From Sphingobium sp. (GTDB taxonomy: Bacteria > Pseudomonadota > Alphaproteobacteria > Sphingomonadales > Sphingomonadaceae), in assembly GCA_003248935.1 (NCBI GenBank), contig QFQF01000008.1:62001-126000 (forward strand): a stretch of 64,000 bases of DNA. The letters run 5' to 3'. The position numbers and the translations under genes are program-made. Below the pieces are notes generated by a model. That model was not told the origin of the DNA, ran no database searches, and was given only the letters and a program-made list of their open reading frames with translations. Shown in pieces: positions 8,731 through 17,543 of the stretch (position 1 is its first letter; each line of letters begins with the position of its first letter).

Positions 8731-9891
8731 TTAAGCAGCCTTGACGGTCGCATAGGCCCAGTCGAGCCAAGGGCCGAGCGCCACGATGTCAGCGGTCTCG
8801 ACGGTCGCGCCGCACCAGATGCGAAGACCCGCCGGCGCATCGCGATAGCCCGCGATGTCATAGGCGGCGCCTTCCTTCTCAAGGAGGGCGGCAAACGCCT
8901 TGATGAACGCCTCGTCCGCGCCCTCGACGGTCAGGCAGACGCTGGTTTTCGAACGCGATGCCGCGTCGGTAGCGAGATGGCCGAGCCAGCCGCGCTCCGC
9001 GACGATGGTGTCGAGCGCGGCGGCGTTGGCGTCGCTGCGCGCGATGAGGCCCTGAAGACCGCCCAGCGACTTGCCCCATTCGAGCGCGAAGATCGCATCC
9101 TCGACCGCCAGCATCGACGGGGTGTTGATGGTCTCGCCCTTGAACACGCCCTCGGCCAGCTTGCCCTTGGCCATCAGGCGGAAGACCTTCGGCAGCGGCC
9201 ATGCCGGGGTGTGGGTCTCCAGACGCTCGACGGCTCGGGGACCGAGGATCAGCACGCCATGGCCGCCCTCGCCGCCCAACACCTTCTGCCAGGAGAAGGT
9301 GGCGACGTCGATCTTCGCCCAGTCGATGTCATAGGCAAAGACGGCGCTGGTCGCGTCTGCGAAGGTCAGGCCCTCGCGGTCGGCCGGAATAAAATCGGCA
9401 TTGGGAACCCGCACGCCCGAGGTGGTGCCGTTCCAGGTGAACAGCACGTCGTTCGAGAAGTCGACGGCCGACAGGTCGGGCAGCTGGCCGTAATCGGCGC
9501 GGATGATCGTCGGATCGAGCTTCAGCTGCTTGGCGACGTCCGTGATCCAGCCCTCGCCAAAGCTTTCCCAGGCAATCGTGGTGACCGGGCGGGCGCCCAG
9601 CATCGTCCACATCGCCATTTCGAATGCGCCCGTGTCGGAGCCGGGCACGATGCCGATGCGATGGGTCTCGGGCAGGTTCAGGAGCTCGCGCATCAGGTCG
9701 ATGCTGTAGGCGAGGCGGGTCTTGCCGATCTTGGCGCGGTGCGAGCGACCGAGCGATTCGGTGCTCAGCTTGTCGGCGCTCCAGCCCGGGGGCTTGGCGC
9801 AGGGACCAGAAGAGAAGAAGGGGCGAGCCGGCTTGGTTGCGGGCTTGGCGGCAGGCGCAATGGTGGCGTCTGCGACAGTGGTATCAGTCAT
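8731..9891 (-). CDS. serC: Phosphoserine aminotransferase
   Basis: 386 aa. PLP lysine motif is SWQKVLGGEGGHGV, and the N-terminal RPFFSSGPCAKPPGWS and GIVPGSDTGAFEMAMW blocks match the alphaproteobacterial SerC type. It transfers an amino group from glutamate to 3-phosphohydroxypyruvate. The extended N-terminus (TDTTVADATIAPAAKPATKP) is low complexity and probably disordered. A strong SD (AAGGAGA) lies 8 bases before the ATG at 9891, within the predicted serC leader. First gene of serC-serA. Confidence 0.97.
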   Translation of the reverse strand: MTDTTVADATIAPAAKPATKPARPFFSSGPCAKPPGWSADKLSTESLGRSHRAKIGKTRLAYSIDLMRELLNLPETHRIGIVPGSDTGAFEMAMWTMLGARPVTTIAWESFGEGWITDVAKQLKLDPTIIRADYGQLPDLSAVDFSNDVLFTWNGTTSGVRVPNADFIPADREGLTFADATSAVFAYDIDWAKIDVATFSWQKVLGGEGGHGVLILGPRAVERLETHTPAWPLPKVFRLMAKGKLAEGVFKGETINTPSMLAVEDAIFALEWGKSLGGLQGLIARSDANAAALDTIVAERGWLGHLATDAASRSKTSVCLTVEGADEAFIKAFAALLEKEGAAYDIAGYRDAPAGLRIWCGATVETADIVALGPWLDWAYATVKAA

Positions 9892-9895
9892 GTAT

Positions 9896-9950
9896 GCGTC
9901 TCCTTGCAGAGAGCACGCGCGGCGTTGGGACCGCGTGGCCCGTCGGCCGC
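9896..9950 (-). promoter_or_regulatory. serC-type leader RNA (candidate)
   Basis: On the minus strand the serC 5' region contains a GGCC-GACG-GGCC hairpin (9938-9949) followed by a G+C-rich stem, CACGCG...CGCGTG (9914-9937), around a TCCCAAC loop, and then the AAGGAGA ribosome-binding site. The serC RNA motif is a known structured leader in front of serC in alphaproteobacteria, and position and shape agree. I matched it from memory of the motif, not by a covariance model. Confidence 0.6.
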
Positions 9951-10004
9951 CCTAAAGATTTCCGATTGATAGTCAACAGGAAAGCGGCGCACCCCGGCGA
10001 AGGT

Positions 10005-10739
10005 TCAGCGAAAGATGCGCGGCGCCAGCATGCCGACGCGGCCGCGATAGGCCTCATACCGATCCCCGAACAGGGCGATCAGGTCACGTTCCTCATAGCG
10101 TATGGCAACGAGGATATAGGCTGTCATCGTGACGGAGAGCAGCAGGTGCCCGGCCGTCATGCGCGGCGTCGCCCAGAAGGCAAGCAGGAAGCCGCTGTAG
10201 AGCGGGTGCCGGACCAGACGATAAAAGAAGGGCGTGCGGAACAACGGCACCGTGGCGGCGCTTCCGCGCAGATACCCCCACACCTGCTTGAGGCCGAAAA
10301 GCTCGAAATGGCTGATCAGGAAGGTGCTGAGCAGCACCATCAGCCAGCCGAGGCCGGACAGCCCAATGAGTATCGCAGCGACTGCGCCATTGCCGACAGT
10401 CCAGACGACCGTCGGGATCGGATGCCACAACAGCATCAGGAGAGCGAGGACGAGGCTCGCCATCAGCACATAGACGCTGCGTTCGATCGGTTCGGGCACG
10501 ACCCGGGTCCAGGCGCGCTTGAACGCCGGGCGCGCCATCACGCTGTGCTGAAGCCCGAACAGCAGCACGAGGGCGATATCGATGACGCCCGCAATCCGCG
10601 CCGGAGCGACCGGGCCGCCACGATCGACCGTAAACGGCACGAAGGGCACGTCCGCTACGAACGCAATAAGATAGAGGAAAGTAAGAAAGAACAGCAGATA
10701 GACGACTGTTCCAAACACAAGATACGCTAGGCGAATCAT
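10005..10739 (-). CDS. Integral membrane methyltransferase of the MddA/NnrU/isoprenylcysteine methyltransferase type
   Basis: 244 aa with about six hydrophobic segments. The C-terminal core FYRLVRHPLYSGFLLAFWATP, MTAYILVAIRYEERDLIALFG and DRYEAYRGRVGMLAP is the RHPxY...EExxL...Y..Y pattern of ICMT-like enzymes that bind S-adenosylmethionine. The arrangement closely resembles MddA, methanethiol S-methyltransferase, which makes dimethyl sulfide. The ATG at 10739 has a good SD (GGGGAG), unlike the further ATG at 10772. Substrate not proven; NnrU-family is the cautious label. Confidence 0.75.
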   Translation of the reverse strand: MIRLAYLVFGTVVYLLFFLTFLYLIAFVADVPFVPFTVDRGGPVAPARIAGVIDIALVLLFGLQHSVMARPAFKRAWTRVVPEPIERSVYVLMASLVLALLMLLWHPIPTVVWTVGNGAVAAILIGLSGLGWLMVLLSTFLISHFELFGLKQVWGYLRGSAATVPLFRTPFFYRLVRHPLYSGFLLAFWATPRMTAGHLLLSVTMTAYILVAIRYEERDLIALFGDRYEAYRGRVGMLAPRIFR

Positions 10740-10943
10740 GGCATCTCTCCCCGTCAGCCATTGATCTGCCATTTATGGTTACTTGGCGAAACGCCGTAGC
10801 TGGGGGACAGAAGCCCGACATTGGGATGACCTGATGCAGGCTGCGACGAACGGATCGCGCGATGTCCGCTTCGTTGTGGCAGGTTAACTCTGTTCTGCTA
10901 TAGCGCCTCCATGCAAACTGGTCGGGGGATCAACGACTTGGGC

Positions 10944-11576
10944 ATGCGTGCTGCCCTTATTCTGGCGCTCCTTGCGGCGCTCTCGGCCTGCGCCGGAGGC
11001 GGATCGCGACGCCCGGGCACATTGCGGCCTGGCGCGGTCCAGAGCGAGAGCATCCGCCAGTGTATGGCCAATCTGTCGTCGACCGGCATCGCCTTCGACC
11101 GGTTGCCTGATCGCAGCTATGGCGGCGGCTGCACGGCGATGGGCGCGGTGAAGTTGCTCGACATTGGCGTGCCGACGACGAACCTTGGCGCGATGACCTG
11201 TGGCCTCGCCTCCAGTTTCTCCGCCTGGACCGGTTATGCGGTCGGGCCGGCCGCGCACCAGATTCTCGGCTCCGACCTTGTCCGCGTGAACAGCTTTGGC
11301 ACCTACAGCTGCCGGCCGATCGCGGGCAGCAACCGCCTGTCAGAACATGGCCATGCCAATGCCGTCGACGTGTCCAGCTTCGATCTGGCCGACGGGCGAA
11401 AGATCAGCATCAAGAACGACTGGAACAGCAGCGATCCGCAGGTCCGCCAGTTCCTGCGCGTCGTACGCCAAAGCGCCTGCCGTCGCTTCCGCACGGTGCT
11501 GAGTCCGGACTACAACGCCGCCCATCACGATCATCTGCATTTCGACATGGGGGGCAAGGGCACCTATTGCCGCTGA
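10944..11576 (+). CDS. Extensin-like C-terminal domain lipoprotein
   Basis: 210 aa from the ATG at 10944 (an in-frame ATG at 10911 has no SD). Lipobox: ALLAALSAC, so a lipid-anchored envelope protein. The body has the extensin-like_C pattern: four or more conserved Cys residues (QCMANL, GGGCTAMG, MTCGLA, YSCRP), the SEHGHANAVDVSSFDLADG block with a metal-ligand-like H-x-H...D arrangement, and HHDHLHFDMG at the end. Such domains are peptidase M15-like, so cell-wall hydrolysis is possible. Only that fold-level inference can be made. Confidence 0.85.
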   Translation: MRAALILALLAALSACAGGGSRRPGTLRPGAVQSESIRQCMANLSSTGIAFDRLPDRSYGGGCTAMGAVKLLDIGVPTTNLGAMTCGLASSFSAWTGYAVGPAAHQILGSDLVRVNSFGTYSCRPIAGSNRLSEHGHANAVDVSSFDLADGRKISIKNDWNSSDPQVRQFLRVVRQSACRRFRTVLSPDYNAAHHDHLHFDMGGKGTYCR

Positions 11577-11596
11577 CGCCCAGCCACTTGCCCCGT

Positions 11597-12634
11597 TCAG
11601 CGCAGCTTTCGGAACTTCGCCATCATATCCATGAAAGTGAGCCGCGTATCGATCCGCCTGTAGACCCGTATCGGCCGCCCGTTCGCATCGGCCTCGTACA
11701 GCCCCTTATCCGTGATGCGCGGACACGGCACAGTTGCATATTCGCTCGACGACGGATCGGGCTGGAACGAGGATTGAAGCGCGGTCAGCGTGACAAGAGG
11801 GCTGTCGCCCATAACATAGGTTTCGCCCAGACCGGGCATCTTGCCGCGTGACGCGCGTGCAGCCAGAGCCGGGACGCGCGCGATCCGTTCTGCCAGATAA
11901 GCGCCAACTTTCCCTGTCCCGGCCATCTCGTCCAGTTCGGCCGTGCTGAACAGCAACTGGCGGTAGGCGTCGCGCGGCACCTGCCAGATCTCGAAATCCG
12001 ATTCGTTGAAGATGATCTGCGCCGCGACCGTATCGATGGTCAGATTATACTCGGCCCCCGTCGTATCAGGCGGCGGAACGCCCAAGCCCGGATATTCGCC
12101 GCCACCAATCCACACCAGCTTCATCCGCGACGCGATGCGTGGTTCGGTCAGCCACGCCAGCGCCAGTTCGGTCAGGCTCGCCCCCGCACAATAGAATAAC
12201 GGGAATTGCGTGTCCGTGCGCATTGCCTCTCGCACGACGGCTGCAGTGGCCGCACTTGGCGTCCATGTCGCGCGGGCTGCAATCGCCGCCTCCGCGCCCG
12301 CGATGACTGCAGGCCGGCGCGGGAGGGCGAGCATGTCCAGCAACGCCGCCGCTTCCCGTGCGCCGCCTTCGGCGACCTTGGCATCGCCGGTCCAACTTTC
12401 CCCCGGATGCAGGTGCGACGCGATCACCAATGGGATATCCACCGACTGGCTGAGCGCATGATGGGCCAGTTGGACCAAGCCATCCGGATCACCGGCAAAG
12501 TCATTGTCGATGATGGTGCGCATCCGCACGACATCGGCGGCCGAGGCACGAGCATGCAATCCGGCGAGCGGCGCGACTGCCAGGGTCGCGCCCAACAAAC
12601 GGACCGCCTCACGTTTCGAATACAAAAGAGCCAC
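11597..12634 (-). CDS. Exported inosine-uridine-type nucleoside hydrolase family protein
   Basis: 345 aa with an N-terminal export signal (SKREAVRLLGATLAVAPLAG...ARASA; Tat-like but with KR rather than RR). The calcium-binding Asp cluster D-N-D-F-A-G-D-P-D is at residues 43-51 in place of the usual DTDxGxDDA, so the cluster is conserved with a shifted layout. Later blocks MKLVWIGGGEY and EYNLTIDTVAAQIIFNES mirror the family (GG..., N...D.AA..V). It would cleave the N-glycosidic bond of a nucleoside or related ribosyl compound outside the cytoplasm. Confidence 0.8.
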   Translation of the reverse strand: MALLYSKREAVRLLGATLAVAPLAGLHARASAADVVRMRTIIDNDFAGDPDGLVQLAHHALSQSVDIPLVIASHLHPGESWTGDAKVAEGGAREAAALLDMLALPRRPAVIAGAEAAIAARATWTPSAATAAVVREAMRTDTQFPLFYCAGASLTELALAWLTEPRIASRMKLVWIGGGEYPGLGVPPPDTTGAEYNLTIDTVAAQIIFNESDFEIWQVPRDAYRQLLFSTAELDEMAGTGKVGAYLAERIARVPALAARASRGKMPGLGETYVMGDSPLVTLTALQSSFQPDPSSSEYATVPCPRITDKGLYEADANGRPIRVYRRIDTRLTFMDMMAKFRKLR

Positions 12635-12773
12635 CGCGCCATCACCCCTTACATGAACCGGAAACGCAATCGGGAACCTACAGCCTTCATTTCCAATGCG
12701 AAATAAGCGACCCCACCGCCGTCACTAGAGACCGGCCTTGGTTTTGTCATCACCGCGCATTAGATCGGGTAAG

Positions 12774-13652
12774 ATGACAAGAAGAGAAATCGAAGAACGC
12801 AAATTCCGTCCCGCCGCCCAGGAAGCCGCCGACGCGCAGAAGGCCGCGGGTACCCCGCAGACCAGCAGCACAGCCTATCGCCTCGCGTTCCAGGATACCG
12901 AATTCCTGCTGCGCGAGGATTTGCGCCCGGTGCGGTTCCAGCTCGAACTGCTGAAGCCGGAACTGCTGCTGGACGAGGCGAAGATCGAATCCACCTTCGT
13001 CTTCTACGGTTCCGCCCGGATACCCGAGCCGTCCGCCGCACAGGCGCGGATCGACGCCGCGCCGACACCGGAGCTGAAGCGGGTGGCGGAAAATCTCGCG
13101 CGCAAGGCGCGTTACTATGAAGAAGCCCGCAAGCTGGCACGGATCGCTGCGCAATTCCCGCCCAACGCGGCCGGATGCCGCCATTTCGTGGTCTGTTCAG
13201 GCGGCGGCCCCTCGATCATGGAGGCCGCCAACCGGGGCGCCGCCGATGTCGACGCGCAGACGATCGGCATGAATATCGTGCTCCCGCACGAGCAGGCGCC
13301 CAATCGCTTCGTCACGCCGGAACTGTCGTTCCAGTTCCACTATTTCGCGCTGCGCAAGATGCATTTCCTGCTGCGCGCGCGGGCTCTGGCCGTCTTCCCC
13401 GGCGGCTTCGGCACGTTCGACGAGTTCTTCGAACTGCTGACGCTGATCCAGACCGGCAAGATGAAACGGATACCGATCCTGCTGTTCGGCCGGGAGTTCT
13501 GGACGCGGGTCGTGGATTTCGAGGCGCTCGCCGATGAGGGCGTCATCGCGCCCGCCGACCTCGACCTCATCACATGGGTGGAAACGGCCGAGGACGGGTG
13601 GAAGGCGGTGTGCGACTTCTACCAGGACGACGCAATGCCGGGTTGCGGCTGA
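12774..13652 (+). CDS. LOG family (TIGR00730-like) Rossmann-fold protein
   Basis: 292 aa. The diagnostic PGGFGTFDE motif is at residues 209-217, and the nucleotide-binding CSGGGPSIMEAANRGA and GMNIVLPHEQAPN segments precede it. Family members include cytokinin riboside 5'-monophosphate phosphoribohydrolases (LOG), and nucleotide hydrolysis is the likely activity. The N-terminal ~90-residue extension (EERKFRPAAQEAADAQKAAG...) is typical of the longer bacterial subgroup. Start chosen at ATG 12774; a TTG at 12738 is less likely. Confidence 0.88.
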   Translation: MTRREIEERKFRPAAQEAADAQKAAGTPQTSSTAYRLAFQDTEFLLREDLRPVRFQLELLKPELLLDEAKIESTFVFYGSARIPEPSAAQARIDAAPTPELKRVAENLARKARYYEEARKLARIAAQFPPNAAGCRHFVVCSGGGPSIMEAANRGAADVDAQTIGMNIVLPHEQAPNRFVTPELSFQFHYFALRKMHFLLRARALAVFPGGFGTFDEFFELLTLIQTGKMKRIPILLFGREFWTRVVDFEALADEGVIAPADLDLITWVETAEDGWKAVCDFYQDDAMPGCG

Positions 13653-13658
13653 CAGCCG

Positions 13659-14297
13659 CTACAGCGCCTTCAGCCAGAACTGCATGGGATGGGACGTCTC
13701 GCCCGGTTCGCCCACATCCTTCCAGTCGAACCGGGCGACCAGCCCCTCGACCGGCGCGAAACCCCTCGATCGCCAGAACGGATCGAGCGGGCTGTAACCT
13801 GACGGCCGCGCCGGATGATCGGACGGTCTGACGACGGCGCAGAAGGCCGCCTGAGCAAAGCCGAGTTCTCGTGCCTTCGCCTCGCGCCGGTCGAAGAAGG
13901 CATGACCGATCCCCCTGCCCCGCCAACCGCCCAGCAGCACCGATTCCCCGAAATAATAGATACCCCCGACATCCATGCCACGGTCCCGAAAGGGCTGGGC
14001 AAACGGGCCGGCATGATCGGTCATGGGCGCGGCCGTCGCCGCCCCGACCAGCCGCTCCCCGTCAGGCGCCGCCGCAAAGGCACCCACAACCAGCGCACCG
14101 GGACTTTCGGCATAGGCGGACAGATAGACACGCTCATATGCGCGCCCTTCCTCCCCGGCGCCATCGTACAGATAGGGAAAATCGCGAAAGACGGCGATGC
14201 GCAGGTCGGCAAGGCTGTCGAGCGCGGCGGTCAACGCCGCGCCCGTCAAATCCCGGATGACGATGCCGGACTGGTCCGCCGGACCTTCCGTCGCCAC
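13659..14297 (-). CDS. GNAT family N-acetyltransferase
   Basis: 212 aa starting with GTG immediately after the cytochrome c stop codon (zero gap). GNAT pattern: LADLRIAVFRDFPYLYDG at the N-terminus, YYFGESVLLGGWRGRGIGHAFFDRREAKARELG (the RGRGIG acetyl-CoA loop) and DPFWRSRGFAPVEG near the end. The FPYLYDG segment is shared by a subgroup of uncharacterised acetyltransferases. Substrate not readable. Probably translationally coupled to the cytochrome gene. Confidence 0.85.
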   Translation of the reverse strand: MATEGPADQSGIVIRDLTGAALTAALDSLADLRIAVFRDFPYLYDGAGEEGRAYERVYLSAYAESPGALVVGAFAAAPDGERLVGAATAAPMTDHAGPFAQPFRDRGMDVGGIYYFGESVLLGGWRGRGIGHAFFDRREAKARELGFAQAAFCAVVRPSDHPARPSGYSPLDPFWRSRGFAPVEGLVARFDWKDVGEPGETSHPMQFWLKAL

Positions 14298-14924
14298 TTA
14301 TTCGACGGCGGCGTTGGCGCCCTCTGCCGGGGCGGCGGCATTGTCCGTGGCATTCTCCGCGCCCGCCGCAGCATTGTCGCCACCGGCCGGAGCAGCATCC
14401 GCCGCGGGCAGCGGCAGGTTGGAACCCTGCGTGTTCAGATAGGCGATCAGGTTCGCACGATCGACCGGATTGCCCAGGCCCGCAAACGTCATCTTGGTGC
14501 CCGGAGCAAACTCGCGCGGTGAGGTAAGCCACGCGTTCAGCGCGTCGAACGTCCAGGTGCCGCCCTTGCTTTTGAGCGCGTCGGAGAAGGCGAAGCCGCC
14601 ACGGCCGGTCGCGACCTTGTCGCCGACCACTTCATGCAGATTGGGACCGATGCCGTTGGCGCCGCCGGCCGCGATGGTGTGGCATGCGGCGCACTTGCCG
14701 AACACCTTCTCGCCCGCGGCCACATCTGCGCTGGCCAGCAGGGTGTTCAGGCTGGGCCCGGCGGCGGCGGCCCCATCACCCTCTTCCTCGACGCCTTCGA
14801 TCGCGTAGCCCATCTTTTCCGGGCGTTCCTGGTGAAACAGCTTGCTGCTGACGATCCCGCCGCCGAGCGCGATGATTCCCGCGAACAACGCCCAGCCGGC
14901 AATGGTGTTGAAACGATCGTCCAT
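14298..14924 (-). CDS. Membrane-anchored c-type cytochrome (CycM/cyt c552-like)
   Basis: 208 aa. A single N-terminal membrane segment (AGWALFAGIIALGGGIVSS, residues 9-27) anchors it. A class I cytochrome domain follows with the haem site CAACH at 78-82, NGIGPNLHEVVGDK, and the distal Met in FAPGTKMTFAGL. The last ~35 residues are an Ala/Asn/Pro-rich tail. Strong SD GGAGGAAAT. Family members shuttle electrons between the bc1 complex and oxidases. A much longer open frame exists upstream but the SD, anchor and family length fix the start here. Confidence 0.92.
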   Translation of the reverse strand: MDDRFNTIAGWALFAGIIALGGGIVSSKLFHQERPEKMGYAIEGVEEEGDGAAAAGPSLNTLLASADVAAGEKVFGKCAACHTIAAGGANGIGPNLHEVVGDKVATGRGGFAFSDALKSKGGTWTFDALNAWLTSPREFAPGTKMTFAGLGNPVDRANLIAYLNTQGSNLPLPAADAAPAGGDNAAAGAENATDNAAAPAEGANAAVE

Positions 14925-15065
14925 GCGTCCGATTTCCTCCCAGATTGTTCGTCGGCGCACCGAACCGTATCGCGCCCCCTTTACGGGTTGCCATAATGGG
15001 GCAACAGCAAACGCGCAAGCACGGCTTGCTTCGGCGGCGGCGAGCCCGTAAGCGCCCTTTCGCCC

Positions 15066-15953
15066 ATGGAAAACTACCCTCTTCCCGCCCGGCGCCTTGT
15101 CGCTGAAATGGCCGACAAGGCAGCGGCCGACCCAGCGCGGGCCATCGCCTATCAGGGCGCACCCGGGGCAAATTCCCATCAGGCGGCGCTCGGCTATGCT
15201 TCCGACTGTATTCCGCTGCCCAGCTTCGCATTCGAGGATGCGATCGACGCCGTACGGGAAGGACGGGCGGATCGCGCGATCATTCCGATCGAGAATTCCC
15301 TGCATGGCCGCGTCGCCGACATGCATTTCCTGCTGCCCGAATCGGGCCTGTCCATCATCGACGAATATTTCCTGCGTATCCGTCATTGCCTGATGGCGCC
15401 GGACGACGGGCCGGTAAAAAGCGCGTCGAGCCATCCGCAGGCTTTGGGGCAGTGCCGCAAATATCTGCGTGAACGCGGTATCCAGCCGGTCGCCTACGCC
15501 GACACGGCGGGCGCGGCCGCCCTGGTCGCGGAAACGCGGCAGCCGGGGGAAGCGGCCATCGCACCCTATCTGGCGGCAGAGCTTTATGGCCTGCGCCTTC
15601 TGGCCGAGAATATCGAGGACAGCGACGACAACATGACCCGCTTCGTCGTGCTGGCGCGCGAACCGCGCATGCCGCTGCCCGGCGGGCCGGTCATGACGAC
15701 CTTCCTGTTCGAGGTGAAGAATATTCCCGCCGCGCTGTACAAGGCGATGGGCGGCTTTGCGACCAATGGAGTCAACATGACGAAGCTGGAAAGCTATCAG
15801 CGCGGCGCGAGCTTTGCCGCCACCGAATTCTATTGCGATATCGAGGGGATGCCGGGCGATCCGGCGGTCGACCGCGCGTTGGCCGAATTGGAGTTCCATA
15901 CCAAATGGGTGCGGATGCTCGGCAGCTACCGGCAGGCGCGGCCGCGTACCTGA
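15066..15953 (+). CDS. pheA: Prephenate dehydratase
   Basis: 295 aa. The PDT catalytic domain starts AIAYQGAPGANSHQAA and includes PIENSLHGRVADMHFLL and the DNMTRFVVLAR active-site block. The C-terminal ACT regulatory domain begins TTFLFEVKNIPAALYKAMGG; its usual ESRP motif appears as LESYQ. It makes phenylpyruvate for phenylalanine and is normally inhibited by phenylalanine through the ACT domain. No chorismate mutase domain is fused. Divergent from the cytochrome gene. Confidence 0.95.
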   Translation: MENYPLPARRLVAEMADKAAADPARAIAYQGAPGANSHQAALGYASDCIPLPSFAFEDAIDAVREGRADRAIIPIENSLHGRVADMHFLLPESGLSIIDEYFLRIRHCLMAPDDGPVKSASSHPQALGQCRKYLRERGIQPVAYADTAGAAALVAETRQPGEAAIAPYLAAELYGLRLLAENIEDSDDNMTRFVVLAREPRMPLPGGPVMTTFLFEVKNIPAALYKAMGGFATNGVNMTKLESYQRGASFAATEFYCDIEGMPGDPAVDRALAELEFHTKWVRMLGSYRQARPRT

Positions 15954-15960
15954 CGCCTGA

Positions 15961-16386
15961 TCAGCGTTCGGCCCGGCTGTCGAACGCCTCCCGTGCGGCT
16001 GCAACGGTCCCAAGATACTTTTCCGCCCAGATCCAGACACCGCAGAAGGCCTCGCCCAGGCTCCGGCCGAGGTCCGTCAGCCGATAGTCGACGCGTGGCG
16101 GCACCACCGCGTGCACTGTGCGGCAGACCAGCCCGTCCCGCTCCATCTGCCGCAGGGTCTGGGTCAGCATCTTCTGGCTGATCCCCGGCACCGCCTTGCC
16201 GAGGCGGGTGAAGCGCATCTCGCCATGCTCCTCCAGTGCCTCGAGAATCAGCATCGTCCATTTGTCGGCGACGCGGCCGATCAACTCGTTGACCAGCACC
16301 TCCACACGAGGATCGACATTATCCGCCTCCCGGGCGCGGGTGGCTTGTCCAGCTTCATCCGTCGACAGCATGAAGAAAATCTCCAT
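15961..16386 (-). CDS. HxlR-family transcriptional regulator
   Basis: 141 aa, winged helix: VADKWTMLILEALEEHGEMRFTRLGKAVPGISQKMLTQTLRQMERDGLV, the textbook HxlR core (residues about 39-88), followed by VPPRVDYRLTDLGRSLGEAF. These proteins bind as dimers to palindromes and often respond to reactive electrophiles through Cys, or to other small molecules. Here the only visible cysteines are in LVCRTV and AFCGVW. A second start at 16371 is possible. Divergent from an SDR gene with operator-like palindromes between. Confidence 0.92.
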   Translation of the reverse strand: MEIFFMLSTDEAGQATRAREADNVDPRVEVLVNELIGRVADKWTMLILEALEEHGEMRFTRLGKAVPGISQKMLTQTLRQMERDGLVCRTVHAVVPPRVDYRLTDLGRSLGEAFCGVWIWAEKYLGTVAAAREAFDSRAER

Positions 16387-16388
16387 TA

Positions 16389-16440
16389 CTCTCCATTGGG
16401 TAAGTATAAAACTTTTCGGTGCCTTCTTTCCAATGGAAAG
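16389..16440. promoter_or_regulatory. Palindromic operator pair between HxlR and SDR genes
   Basis: A perfect inverted repeat CTTTCC-AAT-GGAAAG sits at 16426-16440. A second, oppositely oriented copy with core TCCATTGG lies at 16389-16404 next to the regulator start, and TCTCCATT is repeated again at 16380-16387. Spacing between the two cores is about 36 bp. This is what an autoregulated HxlR dimer that also controls the divergent SDR would bind. Binding is inferred. Confidence 0.6.
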
Positions 16441-16485
16441 CCTGTATCTAGATAGGCGTCACCCCAACGGCAATGGAGTGAACCC

Positions 16486-17229
16486 ATGAAGACCAGCGGC
16501 AATACCATCCTCGTCACCGGCGGCGGATCGGGCATCGGCGAAGCACTCGCCCACCGGCTCCACGATGCAGGCAATCATGTCATCGTCGCCGGGAGGCGAC
16601 GCGAGGCGCTGGAGCAGGCGATCGCCGGACGCGAGCGGATGAGCGCAATGGAACTGGACGTGGAGAGCCCGCGGGCGATTCATGACTTCGCTACGCGCCT
16701 GATCGGCGATCACCCGGCACTCAATGTCCTCGTCAACAATGCGGGCGTCATGCGGTATGAAGACCTGACCACCGCGCGAAACCTTGACGACGCGGAGGCC
16801 ACGATCGTCACCAACCTGCTCGGCCCCATCCGCCTGATCGATGCACTGATCGATCATCTGAAGGCGCAACCCGATGCGGCGATCGTCAACACCACATCAG
16901 GTCTGGCGTTCGTCCCCCTCCCCAAGGCTGCGACCTATTCGGCGACGAAAGCGGCGATGCATTCCTACACCGTCTCGCTACGGGCGAGGCTTGAGGGTCA
17001 AGTCGAGGTGATCGAACTGGCGCCGCCGGCCGTGCAGACGGACCTGACGCCCGGTCAGGCGACCCGCGAGGGCTACATGCCGCTCAACGACTATATCGAA
17101 GAGGTAATGGCCTTGTTCGGCCAGCAACCGACGCCATCCGAGATACTGGTGGAACGCGTGAAGTTCCTGCGCAACGCAGAGGCGAACGGGCAATTCGCAC
17201 AGGCGTTAGGCGGGCTGAACGCACTCTGA
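16486..17229 (+). CDS. Short-chain dehydrogenase/reductase (DltE/YdfG-like)
   Basis: 247 aa. TGGGSGIG nucleotide-binding motif at residues 11-18, NNAG at about 84-87, catalytic Ser in TTSGL, and YSATK (Tyr-x-x-x-Lys). NADP preference is suggested by GRRREAL after the second strand. Substrate unknown. Control by the divergent HxlR regulator suggests an aldehyde/quinone/electrophile detoxification role, as in other HxlR-SDR pairs; this is inference from context. Confidence 0.9.
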   Translation: MKTSGNTILVTGGGSGIGEALAHRLHDAGNHVIVAGRRREALEQAIAGRERMSAMELDVESPRAIHDFATRLIGDHPALNVLVNNAGVMRYEDLTTARNLDDAEATIVTNLLGPIRLIDALIDHLKAQPDAAIVNTTSGLAFVPLPKAATYSATKAAMHSYTVSLRARLEGQVEVIELAPPAVQTDLTPGQATREGYMPLNDYIEEVMALFGQQPTPSEILVERVKFLRNAEANGQFAQALGGLNAL

Positions 17230-17262
17230 ACGTCTTGCCGCAATCTTTTATGGCGAATGTGG

Positions 17263-17439
17263 TCATTCGAGCGGCTTGGCGCTGACCACCATGCGGGCGA
17301 GCAGCAGCGGCTGGTTCGTTCCCGCAATGGTCGGCGCTTCAAGCTTCGGCCTTGGCGCCATGCTCGCCGCCAGCAGCGGCGCCGTAGTCACTATTACCGT
17401 GGCGCCGATCGCCGCCAGCGCAGTCGTCATCCGTCCCAT
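17263..17439 (-). CDS. 58-aa putative exported peptide
   Basis: The minus strand reads MGRMTTALAAIGATVIVTTA then PLLAASMAPRPKLEAPTIAG and TNQPLLLARMVVSAKPLE before TGA. The first ~25 residues look like a signal peptide with an ALLA/LLAAS cleavage region. No family recognised. The opposite strand has a similar-length open frame lacking coding features. It occupies most of the 17230-17573 gap; the rest holds a hairpin. SD is weak (GAGG about 11 bases upstream). Moderate confidence. Confidence 0.45.
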   Translation of the reverse strand: MGRMTTALAAIGATVIVTTAPLLAASMAPRPKLEAPTIAGTNQPLLLARMVVSAKPLE

Positions 17440-17543
17440 AATCCCGGCCCTCGTTCATCTATGACGGGAGCCGGGATAGGGGGCGGATGTCGCGCGGATT
17501 TGTCGCGGACGGGGCCGAATTGTCGGAAAGTGTAACGGGCGGT

